The notes beneath the pieces were generated by a model. That model searched no databases, was not told the DNA's origin, and was given only the letters and a program-made list of their open reading frames with translations. The translations under genes were made by a program, and so were the position numbers. Source: Cenococcum geophilum 1.58 (Eukaryota; Ascomycota; Dothideomycetes; Gloniales; Gloniaceae). Taken from it: DNA of 64,000 bases. The stretch covers positions 1,054,001 through 1,118,000 of the forward strand of contig KV748179.1 in the NCBI GenBank assembly GCA_001692895.1, given 5' to 3'. This document shows, one piece after another, positions 34,801-46,600 of this stretch; the stretch's first letter is position 1; every line of letters starts with the position of its first letter.

Positions 34801-36085
34801 TTAATTACCTTAACCTTAACTTTATAGCCTACTTGCTAAAGAACCCTAAGTAATTAATAAATGGATAGGTGGCTAAAACAATGGTATAGTTGGCGTAATT
34901 CCAACTTAGTTAAGTGGCTTTAAGTAATACTCTTTTCTAGTTAATAAAGGAGCAACTAGGGGTAACCCTACTTGCGCATAATAGGCACCTAATTATCTCC
35001 CTAAATAAGTATATTCTTAAGGTTATTAAGCCTAATACCTAATTTATCTATATCTTTAATGCAAAATAGAAACGGAGTATTCGTAGGAATAATATAGAAA
35101 GTAATATATCCTAAGGGGGTTTAGACCCTAATTATGCCAAAAGAGATTATAGTACCCTTACTAAAATAAATTATATATTGGCTTACCGTTAAATAGTCAA
35201 TCTAAATAAAGTTATTAAGCTGCTAAAGAGCTTAAACTTAAGGTTCTCCTACTATAGATACTCCTACGGCTCTAGTATCTGGCATAATACTATAGAAGAT
35301 ATTTACTAAGTATCTATTATTAAAGGAGAACGCAAAGCTCTCTTTTAGCTTATTAAAGATATCTAACTTCATAATAGAATGGAGCGTAGATTAGTTATTA
35401 AGAACAGTAACGGTTTATATACTATCTACCTTACCATACTTAGTGAAGTATTAGTTAGGAGAGTAGTTCTCAATTTCTATATCTATAAGGAGCTGTTTGG
35501 TCTTATTAACCTCACCCTTAAGGTCTTTTACGCCTTTATATTAAACCAGGAAGCTTTAGAAGTAGGCTATAGTAACCTTATAATTTCTAACATTTTTTAT
35601 ACTTTAACGGAACTTATTATATGCCTCTTTTCGCTTATTAAGGGAGTATCTAGTTAACTAGCAATTTGGCTTCTTATAAATATAGTACTTCTTCTAGCAA
35701 TTACTTCAAAATGAACCTCTATAAGGACCTCTATAATTACCTTATAGTTAACGTTAATTATACCCTTTACCGTATTCCCTACTACGGCCGCCATATATTT
35801 AATTAGTCTAGTTATAATCATATTAGTTAGGAACGCTTAGTTAAGTAAAGCTTTCGGTATAGAGCTATTAAGATTTTTATGTTTATATCGTAGTACCTAC
35901 AGCAGAGCGTAGCTTGGTATATACTCCTTTAAACGTATCCGCAGGTTTATATAGCGTTAAGTTATACTTAGGAACGCTATAGCATGCTAAAATAACCTGG
36001 TCCCTTAGGCTATTCTTATTTTAGTAAGTTTTAGTAAGTCCGCGTTAGATTTTCTAAAGTTTATTAATTCTTCTTTGATTAACGT
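31900..36085 (-). pseudogene. copia Gag-Pol polyprotein
   Basis: Minus-strand translation, in protein order, starts with gag text near 36000-35700 (SVPKYNLTLYKPADTFKG; a worn CYI.KK zinc knuckle near 35690). Next comes the linker TP.L.RGRGRLKELRNCQYL near 33830. RT follows, starting at PGAPF.AFNKQEINGLIAKG (about 33660), with FKLRIVNEIKGKATN and the VYL.DIT.AYT catalytic region near 33340. The RT thumb has PLYRIAEAGTY (about 33210) and TNNIIILGDD (about 33060). RNase H has KLFVFINRSFTNNKDFSS (about 32640) and IIVYTDLYSLYKCLVKLGTT (about 32330). The last 60 codons (32256-32438) are open. RT copies the RNA in the particle and integrase inserts the cDNA. Many TAG/TAA codons show that it is dead. 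Confidence 0.9.
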
Positions 36086-37080
36086 CTGATACGGATGCTA
36101 TCTAGCCCCACGCAGACTACTCCGTACACAAGGGAAAAGTAATATTAACGGGAAAAAACCCTTGCTGCTGGGGGGGAGGAAAAACCCTATGAGCCACCTT
36201 AGTAGGATGAAAAACCCCGATTTGCCATGTCTGTCCGTAGCAGCGGCCCTGCGGGTCTACGGCTACGTCCTGTCCTCCTTGGATGTTCGAACTCCTTGGG
36301 AACCACTGCTTCCTTCTCTAGCTTACCCTAGCTAGGGTTCACTACGTCCCAGCTAGGCCTTGCCAATTGATTGCCGTACTGCTGTTTCCCGTATCTTGGC
36401 CATCCCCTGTATGCTATTTCTTGTCTAACCATTGCCATATACGCCATGCCTTCCCCCCCCTAGGGCCTATCGAAGGCGTAAGGGGGATTCATCCGTTCTA
36501 ACTACCGCAATACTAATAAGCGAGCGGGATATTGTGTATTTGGGTATCTTTTATGCCTAGGCCCCAGCTAGGCCCTTTCTAAGGGTCACCACTCCGTTAA
36601 AAGAAGATAGGGAAAACCGTGGGTCGCAATCCAGGCTGCTAGGTAGTATTTGGTAGAAAAAAAACGGCGAGTGACCGCATGCTCCGCGGGCGATCGCCCT
36701 AGGGGTTAGGAGGGGCCGTATATTTGCTCATTCGTCTACTCGTTCGCTCGCGATCGCTTATTCGTTGATGTAAGAGGTTGTCGATGCTTTCTATTAGGGG
36801 TCGGGGGATGCTATTAAATGCCGTATATCCACGTTGGATTGTATAGGTGCCTTAATAGGAGAATAGCGTAGCTGAATTGTAGAGGGCCATAGTAGTGGTT
36901 TTCGAGATCTTACCATCTGAAAATTTTTCACTACCGCCTATAATGCTCACAACCACGACCACCAGGTCCTATCGCACGCTGTATAACGTCTCTGCGTTAG
37001 CTCTGAGTCTGAACTTCGAAGACCTAGGTTCGTAGCCGTCACCACGTATAGGTGCAGAGTCCGTTTTCGACGGCCTCTAA
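36086..37080. other. un-RIPped insertion, unrecognised
   Basis: Normal CpA/TpG content begins abruptly at about 36086 and ends near 37080. The block has G- and C-runs (gctgggggggagg at about 36165; ccttccccccccc at about 36450) and a gatgaaaaacccc word twice. No open frame with a known domain is present. It may be the untranslated part of a LINE or another young insertion that truncated the copia element. Boundaries are read only from base composition. Confidence 0.4.
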
Positions 37081-38046
37081 AGTTTATTAAAGAGTAGTTA
37101 AAGGCACTCTAAACAAGTCTTTATTAGGTTAGAAGTAATAACTCTCTAGAATATAATCTCTCGCCATTTAGATATATAAAGTTAGCGATTTTTATTAGTC
37201 TTAAAGTAGGCTTTAGTAAGCTAAAGCATTATATTAAAGCTATAGTTTTTACCCATAATATGGTTATAATAGAATGTTGCTGCCCGTCCCTTTAATATAA
37301 TGGAGAAAGCGTGGTGGTACTGGTAGCATTAAATTCTAACCTTATTGCAACAGTTATAGAAGACCTATAGTTTTACTCTAAGTATATCGTATAATTCTCC
37401 TCTAAACTTCTTCTCTTTATCTAAATATACCTTTATTAGATTTATAACTTCTTATAGTAGAGGGTTACCAGTTAGCTAGAGTAGAGGAGCTAGAGGTAGT
37501 AGAGGTAGAGGACGAGTACCTCTAGGTAGGAGAGTACCTCTAGGTGGGAGAGTAGCATTTTAGGGGTTTTATTCCGAATTAAAGTTACCTTCTAAAGAAT
37601 ATAGGTTAGTTCTGGGTTTCCGTAGTTAACGTATAATCTTAGCTTCCATCTATACTGGTTCTTCTATACTAGTAATAACGGCCTAAATATTACTAGTAAT
37701 TAGTTTACTATTCTTAGTAACGTATACCCTATTCCTATAAAGGAAGTCTTAAAAATCCTAAATAATATTAACATTGCTAAGTGCCCAGGTATTAGCGGTC
37801 TATCCTACGAAATCCTCCCTAAAATATTCCTACAGCTATATATCGGCGTAGTGTCTACTTTAGTAGAATATAATACGGTATAGGAGAAAGCTATTAACTT
37901 ATTTTATAGTACAAGTTGTTATATTAAAGGTAAATTCGTCCTAATTTTTATTAATAAGTTTCGCGTATAAAGCTACCCCTAGTAGTAAGGAGTCTTCCCA
38001 GTCGTTTAAAGTAGGCGTAGCTATATTTTTAGAGGGAGGGAAGTGT
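37080..38046 (+). pseudogene. possible LINE reverse-transcriptase fragment
   Basis: At 37730-37970 the plus strand reads IPIKEVLKILNNINIAKCPG, then ISGLSYEILPKIF and a FVLIFINK end. This resembles the start of the LINE RT domain (lysine-proline-glycine loop, then the K-rich second motif). An Arg/Gly/Val-rich stretch at 37470-37550 comes from a small repeat (agagtacctctaggt, twice). The region is RIP-mutated and too short to be certain. Confidence 0.35.
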
Positions 38047-38165
38047 TATTAGTATAGGGATTGTCGTTTAGTGTAGGGGTTGTCGTTTGGTATAGGGATT
38101 GTCGTTTAATACGCGTTTGTCATTTAGTACGTATTCGTTGTTTAGTACGCGTTTAGACATATGTT
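38047..38165 (+). repeat. tandem repeat of about 19-20 bp (GGGATTGTCGTTTAGT)
   Basis: About six imperfect units, tagtatagggattgtcgttt and variants such as tagtacgcgtttgtcattt. The next 220 bases contain ggaccagttctagccttaa three times at wider spacing. Confidence 0.8.
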
Positions 38166-38453
38166 TGCGATTATAGGGCTTAGGACTAGTTCTAGCCTTA
38201 AATCGCGAAGACTTGTAAAGCATGTTGTTTTGCGTAATAGACGCAAGAATCTGTAATCTTGGAAAGGCTTAAGACCAGTTCTAGCCTTTAGATCCTTAGA
38301 TTTATGGAAGAGTTCTATTTAAGGTTTAGGACCAGTTCTAACCTTAAAAGATAGCTTCCTTTAGCACGAGTAGCACTAGTATAGTGGCTTATCTCTTCTT
38401 GGTGGAATACCTAGCTACTTTATAGTATAATAGTGAAGTTAACTACTAATTAG

Positions 38454-38680
38454 TGTTGGTTATATAAGGGGATATTATATAGCTACGGTTTGTAAATAGT
38501 ATAATAATTGTTGTTCTTTTAATTCTTAAAGAAAGGGGTGAGGAACTTAAGGTTCCTTACTACGCTAGTGCCGCGGCGGCACGTGACGGCAACTTGCCGC
38601 ACGTAACGGCAACTTGCTATACGTGGTGGCAATATGCCTCATATAGTAACTACTTGCCTTTATTCCTAATAAGAGGAGTT
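38454..38680 (-). repeat. second copy of the copia-LTR-like block
   Basis: It matches 31517-31740 closely (tgttggttatataagggga; aacttaaggttccttac; ctagtgccgcggcgg; repeated ggcaacttgcc) and stops matching after attcctaata. It may be the surviving part of the 5' LTR of the copia element or a separate solo fragment. Confidence 0.65.
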
Positions 38681-38699
38681 TTTTTATACCTTTAAATTA

Positions 38700-39770
38700 T
38701 TTATTTATTCTATATTACCTATTATACTAGAGAGAGAAACACTATATATTAATAGAAATTCTTAGCTATAGCCGTAGCCCTTTTGAGATAAAGTTAAATA
38801 ATAGAGATAAGCTTATTTAATTCCTTGAACTTTTCTTACGTCTTTTCTATAGTATTACTAGAGACTCCTAAGTCGCTAAACCGCTTAACTATTTTATCTT
38901 TAGTGTTATATCTTAACTGCTTTCTAGTATTACTAGAGCTAAACTTACTAAGTCTCTCTAGTATCTTGGTTTTATTATTATCTCGTTTTCTTTTACTAAC
39001 TGGCGGAAAGCCTTAATTATTGTTGTTAATCTCTCTTAGTTGTTTCCTAGTTAGATAATCTAGCTCCTCTTTTAGTTTATTTACTATACTGCTATTCTCT
39101 AAGCTCTCTGGTATATTAAATTTTAAGCTCTTTATATTATCTTTTAAATAATGCCTTTTGCTATTATTTGGCTTTAGGGTTTCCTGATTTTTTTTTATTC
39201 TCTAATAGTGTTAAACTCTCTTATAAATTTCTAAATCGTCGAGAATCTAGGGAATAATCCTTTAGATACTTCTTAGATATCTAAGGTGCTTTAGGGTATA
39301 TATATATCTAAGGGTAATAATATACTTAATTAAGGTAATTTAGGTATACCTTAGCTTCTTAAATTCCTCCTAAGTCGTAATAAGTAGCGCAATCCCAGGC
39401 CCTAAAAAGATAAATTATATCTCTCTTATTTTAATTATCCAGTTTAATGCATTATCTTATTTACTCCCCTTAATTTTTTCATTAATACTATCTATCTCTC
39501 GTAGCATATCTCGATCTAATGTATTAATTATAAGGGGCGTAAATAAAGGTATAGCTTCCTTGTAGAGTTTTAGGACCTAGAATAGCGGCCTTGGGACTAT
39601 ATCTAGTATAGGCTTAGGATCGTTTTTAAACCCATTAAATACGTCTTCTGCTTTGTCTGGATAATCTATTTCTAGAGATAGATAATAAGTTATCTCCAAC
39701 CTTAGTATGGCTGCTCTTATAATATAGGAACTAGGTAACGCACGATCGGATATATTACAGTGCTTTACTA
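38700..39770 (-). pseudogene. unrecognised protein remnant next to tandem array A
   Basis: The minus strand keeps a clean frame from about 39755. It reads IRAAILRLEITYYLSLEIDY, PDKAEDVFNGFKND, then PRPLF.VLKLYKEAIPLF and TLDRDMLREIDSINEKIKGS. It continues, with RIP-type stops only, to a Lys/Arg-rich coiled section (KQLRYNTKDKIVKRFSDLGV, then SSNTIEKT.EKFKELNKLI) near 38830. This is clearly a former protein, but I do not recognise the family. The upstream side abuts array A. Confidence 0.45.
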
Positions 39771-40320
39771 ATAAGAGATACCTACTAGCTTGCTATTTAA
39801 GGACCTAAGTAATGCGCTAGGCGATATATTATGGTGTTCTATTAATATAGTAAATCTACTAGCTTACAATATAGAAACCGGACAATATGCGAGCTAATAT
39901 ATTAGAATACTCTACTAATAGGCAACGCCTACTAGCTTGTAATTTAAAGAATTAGGCAATATGCCTAGTAATATACGGCAACTTCGTACTTAGTAATAGA
40001 AGTCTGCTAGCTTACCGCTTAAAGAACTAGGCGGTATGCTAGGCAATATATAGCAATTTCGCGCTTAGTAATAGAAGTCTGCTAGCTTGCCGCTTAAAAA
40101 ACTAGGCAATATGCTAGGTAATATACGGTAATTTCGCGCTTAGTAATGGAAGTCTACTAGCTTACCACTTAAAGAACTAGGTAATATGCTAGGTAATATA
40201 CAATAATTTCTCGCTTACTAATAGAAGTTTGCTAGCCTACCGCTTAAGGAACTAGGCGTATACTAGGCAATATATAGCAATTTCGCGCTTAGTGATTAAA
40301 GTCTACTGGCTTACTCTTTA
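39770..40320 (+). repeat. tandem array A, about seven units of about 76 bp
   Basis: Each unit carries cttagtaatagaagtctgct, agcttgccgcttaaagaact, aggcaatatgctaggcaata and a tatagcaatttcgcg end. The left units are more diverged (a version with gctctattaataggcgac). The same family, in the same orientation, forms array B at 53040-54010. Confidence 0.9.
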
Positions 40321-43300
40321 AGGTAGTAATTTTATTAGATTAGAGCTCTTGGCCAGAGTTATAATTAATATAAACTTTAAATCTAACTATTTAATTAGTG
40401 GAGTAGAGTAAATATAAAGTTAATATGGCTCTTAGAGCTCTAGATTTATACCTAATTTAAAATGCGGTTAAGGAAGAATAGATTTCTTATAACTTCGTGC
40501 TTAATATAAGGCCAATTAGTAACTTCCGGAGCTCTATTACTAACTTAGTGCTTATTAAGGGGTGTATTAGCTATAGAATCTAGAATACCCGCTTATTCTA
40601 CTACTGTTCTCTTTATACCGGTATACGGCTCGTTCTAGATTATAGTAGTTAAAATAAGGTTTTTAGCACTATTTTAATATATAGCTTTAAGCTCCTATTC
40701 TATATTCTATTTTAATTTGGAGCTCTTATATATATACTAAAGTGATAACTTCTTATAATATGGCGACTCTATATGCCTTAATTGCGATACTATAGTCGCA
40801 TTTACATACCTTATATAATGTTATTATCTTAACCTTTGTGATCGCGATAAGCTTATTTCCGGGGGGTGCTTATATAGAAGGTAGGCAAAGATATAGGAAA
40901 CGCCGATTATAGAGAAGACGTTAGCCGAGGAGGAGGCCCTATTACTACACTAAAGTAGGGAGTCGCGATAGAGGCTTGGTGGTAGAGAGGGGCTTATTTA
41001 AATTGCTTACCGATATTAGTTAATTACGTATTAATATGCGAAGTTAAATCTAGAGCCTTATTCTGGAGCCTTACTAAACAATTAACTCTATTACAGATTT
41101 AATTAAGCTATAGTAGCCGCCACTAATTATAAACGGGTGATACTAAAAGGCGTATGGATTAAACAGTTATAATAGAGGCGATTTATAACTAAATAGTCCC
41201 TTTAGGTTTAAATAAGAAGCTTTAAGCTCTATATCCCTTTATCTAGTAAAAGAGACTTTTCGTATTAGGCGCTTTAGGCGCTCCTGCTTAGGTTAGTATA
41301 CTATAGGTACCTTAGCTAGCATGATTTTATTAGCAAGCCTTACTAAAATGCGTTAATATTATGATGCCGATAAAATGCTATAGAAGGCCACTACCTATAT
41401 ATATATAGATATATTTAAGGAAGTTAGGCAAAAAGTTATAATATATAACATTATAACTATAGGTTTTTGCCCTTTCTTTATTAACCAGCTGCCAATTATA
41501 TAGGAAAATCCTCTATTAGAGTCCTTACCTAAATTACTACCACCTATTTACTTTATACACGTTCTTAATATTAATAAGGATAAGCTTCCCTCTTAGATCT
41601 TACTACTAAACACTATCTATCTATTTATTACCTACTCTCTATATTAGAACTAATTTCCCCTTAACTTAACCTATTTTTAAAGTAAATGTCGTAATAGTAT
41701 ATATGCTAGTGAGGAGTTATAGATATCTTACGCTGATTGGTTATTATAGATAAATAAAAACCCTAGGTATATAGCTACCCCAGCTAAGCGCACTAAGCGT
41801 CCCTACGTTAAAAAGGCGTTACTAAAGAATGGAGATGGGACTACTAAGCTAGGTCTAAAGCCGCGAAAGAAGAAGGCGGCGGATAGTTACTAGAAGGAGA
41901 TTAGAGGATTTCTAATTAAGTAGGAGAAAAATGGTAAAGTAGCTAAAGCTACAAAGATAGCCTAGCTACCTATTAAGAAGCCTTCGCTAACCTATTCTGT
42001 CCTATTAGTTGCTAGAAATGCCGCCATATATAGTTTAGAGAAAACTAAGTTAAATAAAAATAACGTTATAGAGATGGCTGTTATGGAAACTAAAAGACTA
42101 TAAAAGAGGGACCTCTTTAATATTATAAGTTAGACAATTAGTAGTATAAAGGAGGGGTGGGATGCTTTATAGACTGCGTTAACCGCTAATTGCTAGAATA
42201 TTAAGAGTTTAAAGACGGAAATTAAGGAACTTTAAAAAGCTAAAAAGGCTTAAAATATATCTATTATTAATCTAATCCGGGACGCCTAAGTAATAAAGTA
42301 GGACTATCTTTAAGGTTATAAAACTATATTCGTAACTAACCAGAGCGCATAATAATGCAAATTAGAGAAAGGTAATATTTTAAGAGCTTTTAGTAAAGGA
42401 TTAGCTTAAGGTTATAAGGGAGGACGTACTATATACTAAATAAGGTGTATTAAGTGTTATAAGCGGTTAAACGGTTTAACTAGCGGCTGTTTAATATAGA
42501 GGATTAATTAAGGGCGGTAGAGGAGGGCTTAAAGGAAGCTATAGTAAAGGCTTAATTAGCTATACCTAGTCTCCTATTATAAAATAATTAAAAACAATAC
42601 GTGCATTCTATACTTAGCTAAGTTATTACCTTTTTATATTAGTAGTCTAGGTAGGATTTATAAAGTTTAATAAACTAATAAGTTAATTTAGTTCTTAAAT
42701 CCTAAAGATTATAACTATATAAGACTTATACTACCTAAGGCAATCTGCTGTAAAATGCCGCTAGACTTAGTATTCTGCGTATTTACCGGAACTTTTTAAT
42801 TTACCTTGCCATTAATAAGTATTAGATGGCGGCAATCTTCCTAACTTTGCTATTACTTTGCCTTATACTCTTTACCTTTACTACCTTAACTAACTCTCGC
42901 ATAGCACCTCTACGCGATATTAATTAGTTAATTAATTAGTTTAACCACTAATTACTACTTTAAGCTGTAACTTACTCCCTAAAACTGCGGTAATCTGCCC
43001 AATTAATTAACTCTTATAATTAGTTTATCTTTCCTACCTACTTTGGACTTGCACCTTCACTAAATACTAACTAGATTCTTCCGCTTTTATATAGTAATGC
43101 TTTACTCCTTTATTCTATCTTAGTATCTTTACGCGTTACTATAAAGGACTTAGATATTATAAAGGGATAGGATATTAATGCTCGTCGCCTTAAGGAAATT
43201 AAGAATATAGTCTTAGATGGTATAATAAAGGCCAGGCTTAATAAAGTCATATTTTATACTACTAGAGATAAACTACTACGCAATAAGTTTGTTTAAAAGA

Positions 43301-43660
43301 TTCTTAGCAGCTTACTTAAAGTAGAAGGTGTTTTAAACAACTAGTCTAAAGATGCTATTATTGCTTTAATAACATTTTAGAGAACCAATGCCATAAAATA
43401 ATAAAAAAAGGCAAAGTCTAAACCTAGAAGTTAGACTCCCACCTAATTGGAACCTATAGTAACGCTAATACCTATATTTGCTTCTAAGTAAATCTTAGAA
43501 TCACTAGGTCCTACACTATTAGGTAAGCCGCTTTTGCTTAAAAATATAACCTTTTAATTTTAATGGATTAATTTAACCGCCTAAGACACTATAGAGCTTT
43601 GTATAATCTATAATATTATTATTAATTCTATTTATCGCCCGATTCGGTCCCTTTTTAGGT
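40320..43660. other. RIP-mutated DNA with an unrecognised plus-strand remnant
   Basis: No family is recognised. A plus-strand frame between about 41380 and 42350 looks like an old gene with RIP-type stops. It has a basic section near 41790-41900 (KKALLKNGDGTTKLGLKPRK) and a helical section near 42060-42250 (NNVIEMAVMETKRL; NIKSLKTEIKEL) that could form a coiled coil. A second helical stretch lies near 43150-43400 (DINARRLKEIKNIVLDGIIK). These may be the ORF1 of a retroelement, but I cannot support that further. Confidence 0.35.
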
Positions 43661-43679
43661 CTATGTAGGCTTCTACCTT

Positions 43680-46600
43680 CTATATATAGGAAAAACCCCC
43701 CTAGGGGGGAAAACCTAGGTATATCCTTTCAGCTAGTCTTACGCGCTCCGCCTTCGCCTAGCCTGTGTACCTTTATATAATGTCTGCCTTATATACTATG
43801 CTTCTAAGGTGTCTTGGAAGATCTAGGGGGGTAGTGGGAGGGTTTGGTGATTCGCCGGCGTGCCACCTTTAACTAGGTAGGGGGTGTCCAGTCTCTAAGG
43901 GACTGGAAGGGGGCGTATCCTTTAGTGTCCTCCTGCTGGATCTTATTTGCTGTCTGGAACTGCTAAAGGACTCCTTGGCTTATAAGCTATTGTGCTGCTT
44001 TATATAGACCCCTGCTTATGGAGAGTATTTAGGTAATATTATTTGTGCCTGCTCTAGCGAATAACTAGTCTCTTGTAGTGCGTTGGTTGCAGAATAGTAG
44101 TATATGGCGTACTGACTGTGTAGGCCATCCGCACGTATAGTGTGGCGTAATGTTTGGGATATAGATGCTTGCTAGCTATGTATTTAGCCCTAGGACCTCT
44201 GTCCTTAGTAGGAAGGCGGCTGTGGATTCTGCCTTTATCTATTCTTTATATAGGGGGAGGGTTGGTATCGTCCATGGGGTGATCTATATGGCTGCCCTTT
44301 GTGTTTTTGCCGCCTTCTTTTATTGTTAGTTCCACTTAATATCTGCCTATCTTGCGATGCATGTAGTGGATCTCTACTTATACTGGTGGCCTCCTATCCT
44401 CTGCTGCTGTGGTGGTGTTCCGCTAGCGTGGCGCTGGGTCTCCGCTTAGTGTTATAATAGCTTCTATATTTCCTGTTCTTTTTCTGCCGTATATAGGCGG
44501 AGGGCTTTCTGGCTTATAAGCTTGGGCGTGTTGCCCCTTTAGGGGGCCCTTACTCCTTGTATATGATTAAGTGTTTGGTGTATGTCCTTCTCCATTAGGT
44601 GGTCTTGTACTGTAGCTACTCTTTGTATAGTAATTATGTCTGTGTATATGTCTAGTGGAGGTACTACTGCTTTGTGTTCTAGTGCGGCACGTGGTGTCCT
44701 CTTATAGGCCCCTGTGATTTTACGTAGGCATTGGTTTTGTAGTTTAACTAGTGGCTCTAGGGAGCTTTTTACTAGTGGCTTGCCTTTTAGGTCCACGCCC
44801 TAGATCTGGGCGCTGTATAGCATTGTTGGCCTTACTATAGCTGTGTATAGTAGTCGTGTGCGTTTGAATGAGGGTCCCTAGGTTGAGGCTGCGATACGTA
44901 ATATCGCTGCGAATGCTGCTGCTCCCCTGTGAGTCGCCTGTGTGATATGCGTATTCTAGTTTAGTCTAGCGTCTACCTATACCCCTAGGACCTTAAGGGT
45001 GGCTTCTGGTTTTGCTTTGCAGCCCTAGATGCTTACTGTTAACGCTAGGTTGTTATTTGCCCTCCTTTTCCTTATAAAATGGATAAGCTGGTATTTATCT
45101 GGTGCAAATTTAGCGCTATGCTGTTTTACCTATGCGACGCACCTGTCGTGCGCCTGGTTTAGTCTGGTGCAGTTTTCTACTGCTGTGTTTCCTTATGTAA
45201 TTAGGTTTATATTGTCTATAAATCCTAAGGCTACTATTTCCTGGTTGCTCTTAAATGTCTCTAGTAGCTTAGATATAAAGAATAAGAATAGGATTGGCGA
45301 TAGGGGCGACCCCTATAGGATGCCTGTAGGTGTTGGTATTAATTCGCTTTTATAGCCCTTAAATACTATCTTAGTGGTGCGCCCTGTTAGAAATGCTTAT
45401 ATAAACTTGACTATCTATTTTAGTAGACCCTTCTTTCTTAGGATCTATAGGAGTCTCTTATGCGATATGTTGTTAAAGGCTCTACTTAGGTTTAAGCTGA
45501 GTATAGATACTACGCATCCTGGGTGGGCTTGCTACGCCGCCTAGACGCTAGAGGTAATTAGGGAGAGGGCTAAGAGGGTTAATTGCTTCTTTCTTACGCC
45601 TATTTGTGTCTATAGTAGTAGTCCTTGCTCCTCTGCGGCGTCTTGTATGCGCTCTGTAATTATCTTTTCTAGAAGCTTTCCTAGCGTATTTTTAAGGGTG
45701 ATTAGTTAGTAGCTTCCTGGGAGAGAGTAGTCCTTTTTATTTGGCTTTCTTAAGACGACTGTAGTTGTTACTTTACAGTAGTCTGGTAGATTGCCTTTGT
45801 ATAGGCAGGTGGTTATAGCGTTTACTAGTGGTATTGCTAAGGCTTCTGACGCGGCCTTAATTGCCTTGTTTAGGATCCTGTCTAGTCCTACCGCTTTGCC
45901 TATAGGGAGCTTCCGAATAGCTTCTTTTATGTCCTTTGTTAAGACTATCTAGCTAATCTCTAGGGTAGGTAGTTATATAGTAGAGTTTAACATACCTGCT
46001 TATCTAGGCCTCTACCCTAGTTTTCTAGTAGCTTTTCTATTTATCTAGGCCCGAGGGCCTAGGGCTTTTCATAAGTAGTTGGCTGCTACTACCTATAACA
46101 CAGGGAATTTTATTAGTTCTTTTGGATATCTTATAATAGGCTATTAGCCTAAGTACTAGCCTGCCCCCTAGTAGTCTATATAAGAGTCTCCTCCTAGAGT
46201 TGGTACGCTTTTGCACGGCTTGGGAGCCTTCTATAGCCTCTAGTTTTACGCCTCTTTTTATTGTTTCCGCCGGCACGGGCATAAGCTGCCATTTGTAGGG
46301 GTCGCAACTTCTGTCTTACGTGCCTACTGACGTAATCCTATAAGGGCGTCGTAGCTGCATTCTGCAATGTGGTTAAAGCCTTAGGTACTATCTATGGTTG
46401 AGGCCTAGCTAAAAGCCTCCCCCGCCTAAGTAACTCCTGTTTGCTCCTTAAGCGTACCTTACTAGTGTACTGTCCTAGCGAGCAGTTGTACTGCCCTAGC
46501 GAATAGTCCTATCTATTGGTACACCGACACGCGTATCCGTTCTCTTAAGCTACGTAGTAGTCTCTCTGGCTAGGACGTAATCCTGCCTGCCTACTAGGTG
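43680..46600 (-). pseudogene. Tad1-like LINE ORF2: reverse transcriptase and C-terminal part
   Basis: The minus strand contains the LINE RT blocks in order. KLPIGKAVGLDRILNKAIKA lies near 45900, and TLGKLLEKIITERIQDA near 45680. QIGVRKKQLTLLALSLI follows, then LSLNLSRAFNNISHKRLL near 45470 (catalytic Asp region) and ILQGSPLSPILFLFF near 45330. The catalytic pair region GFIDNINLIT lies near 45210 (Asp-Asp worn to Asp-Asn), and then KVLGV.VDARLN. The C-terminal part is partly open (44539-44796: LQNQCLRKITGAYKRTPRAA). The 3' part runs to about 43690, where a 14-base palindrome of C and G lies. The N-terminal endonuclease is not readable. The protein would nick DNA and copy LINE RNA. CpA is scarce but TpG is common on the plus strand. 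Confidence 0.88.

Larger units (their letters stand above)
31517..36085 (-). mobile_element. Ty1/copia retrotransposon, RIP-inactivated, 5' end lost
   Basis: A 3' LTR (31517-31794) is followed in minus orientation by a purine-rich tract (about 31796-31815) and a complete pol order running rightward to a gag remnant that ends abruptly near 36085. There un-RIPped DNA begins. A similar repeat at 38454 could be part of the missing 5' LTR, separated by a later insertion, but is itself incomplete. Heavy RIP marks the whole body. Confidence 0.82.

Noticed and set aside
35379..35657. 92-codon plus-strand open frame
   Set aside because: It lies antisense to the copia polyprotein. RIP removes stops unevenly and opens such shadow frames.
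36998..37037. tRNA-like A and B box words
   Set aside because: The spacing (29 bases) is too short for a tRNA, both words have mismatches, and no acceptor stem can be drawn.
31517..38680. 31517 and 38454 blocks as the two LTRs of one intact copia element
   Set aside because: The right block lacks the TGTTACGC end, no target duplication is visible, and un-RIPped DNA interrupts the element at 36086. I keep only the left one as a probable LTR.
39770..40320. Regular array that might be taken for CRISPR
   Set aside because: Whole 76-base units repeat with no unique spacers, and the context is eukaryotic, so this is a satellite.
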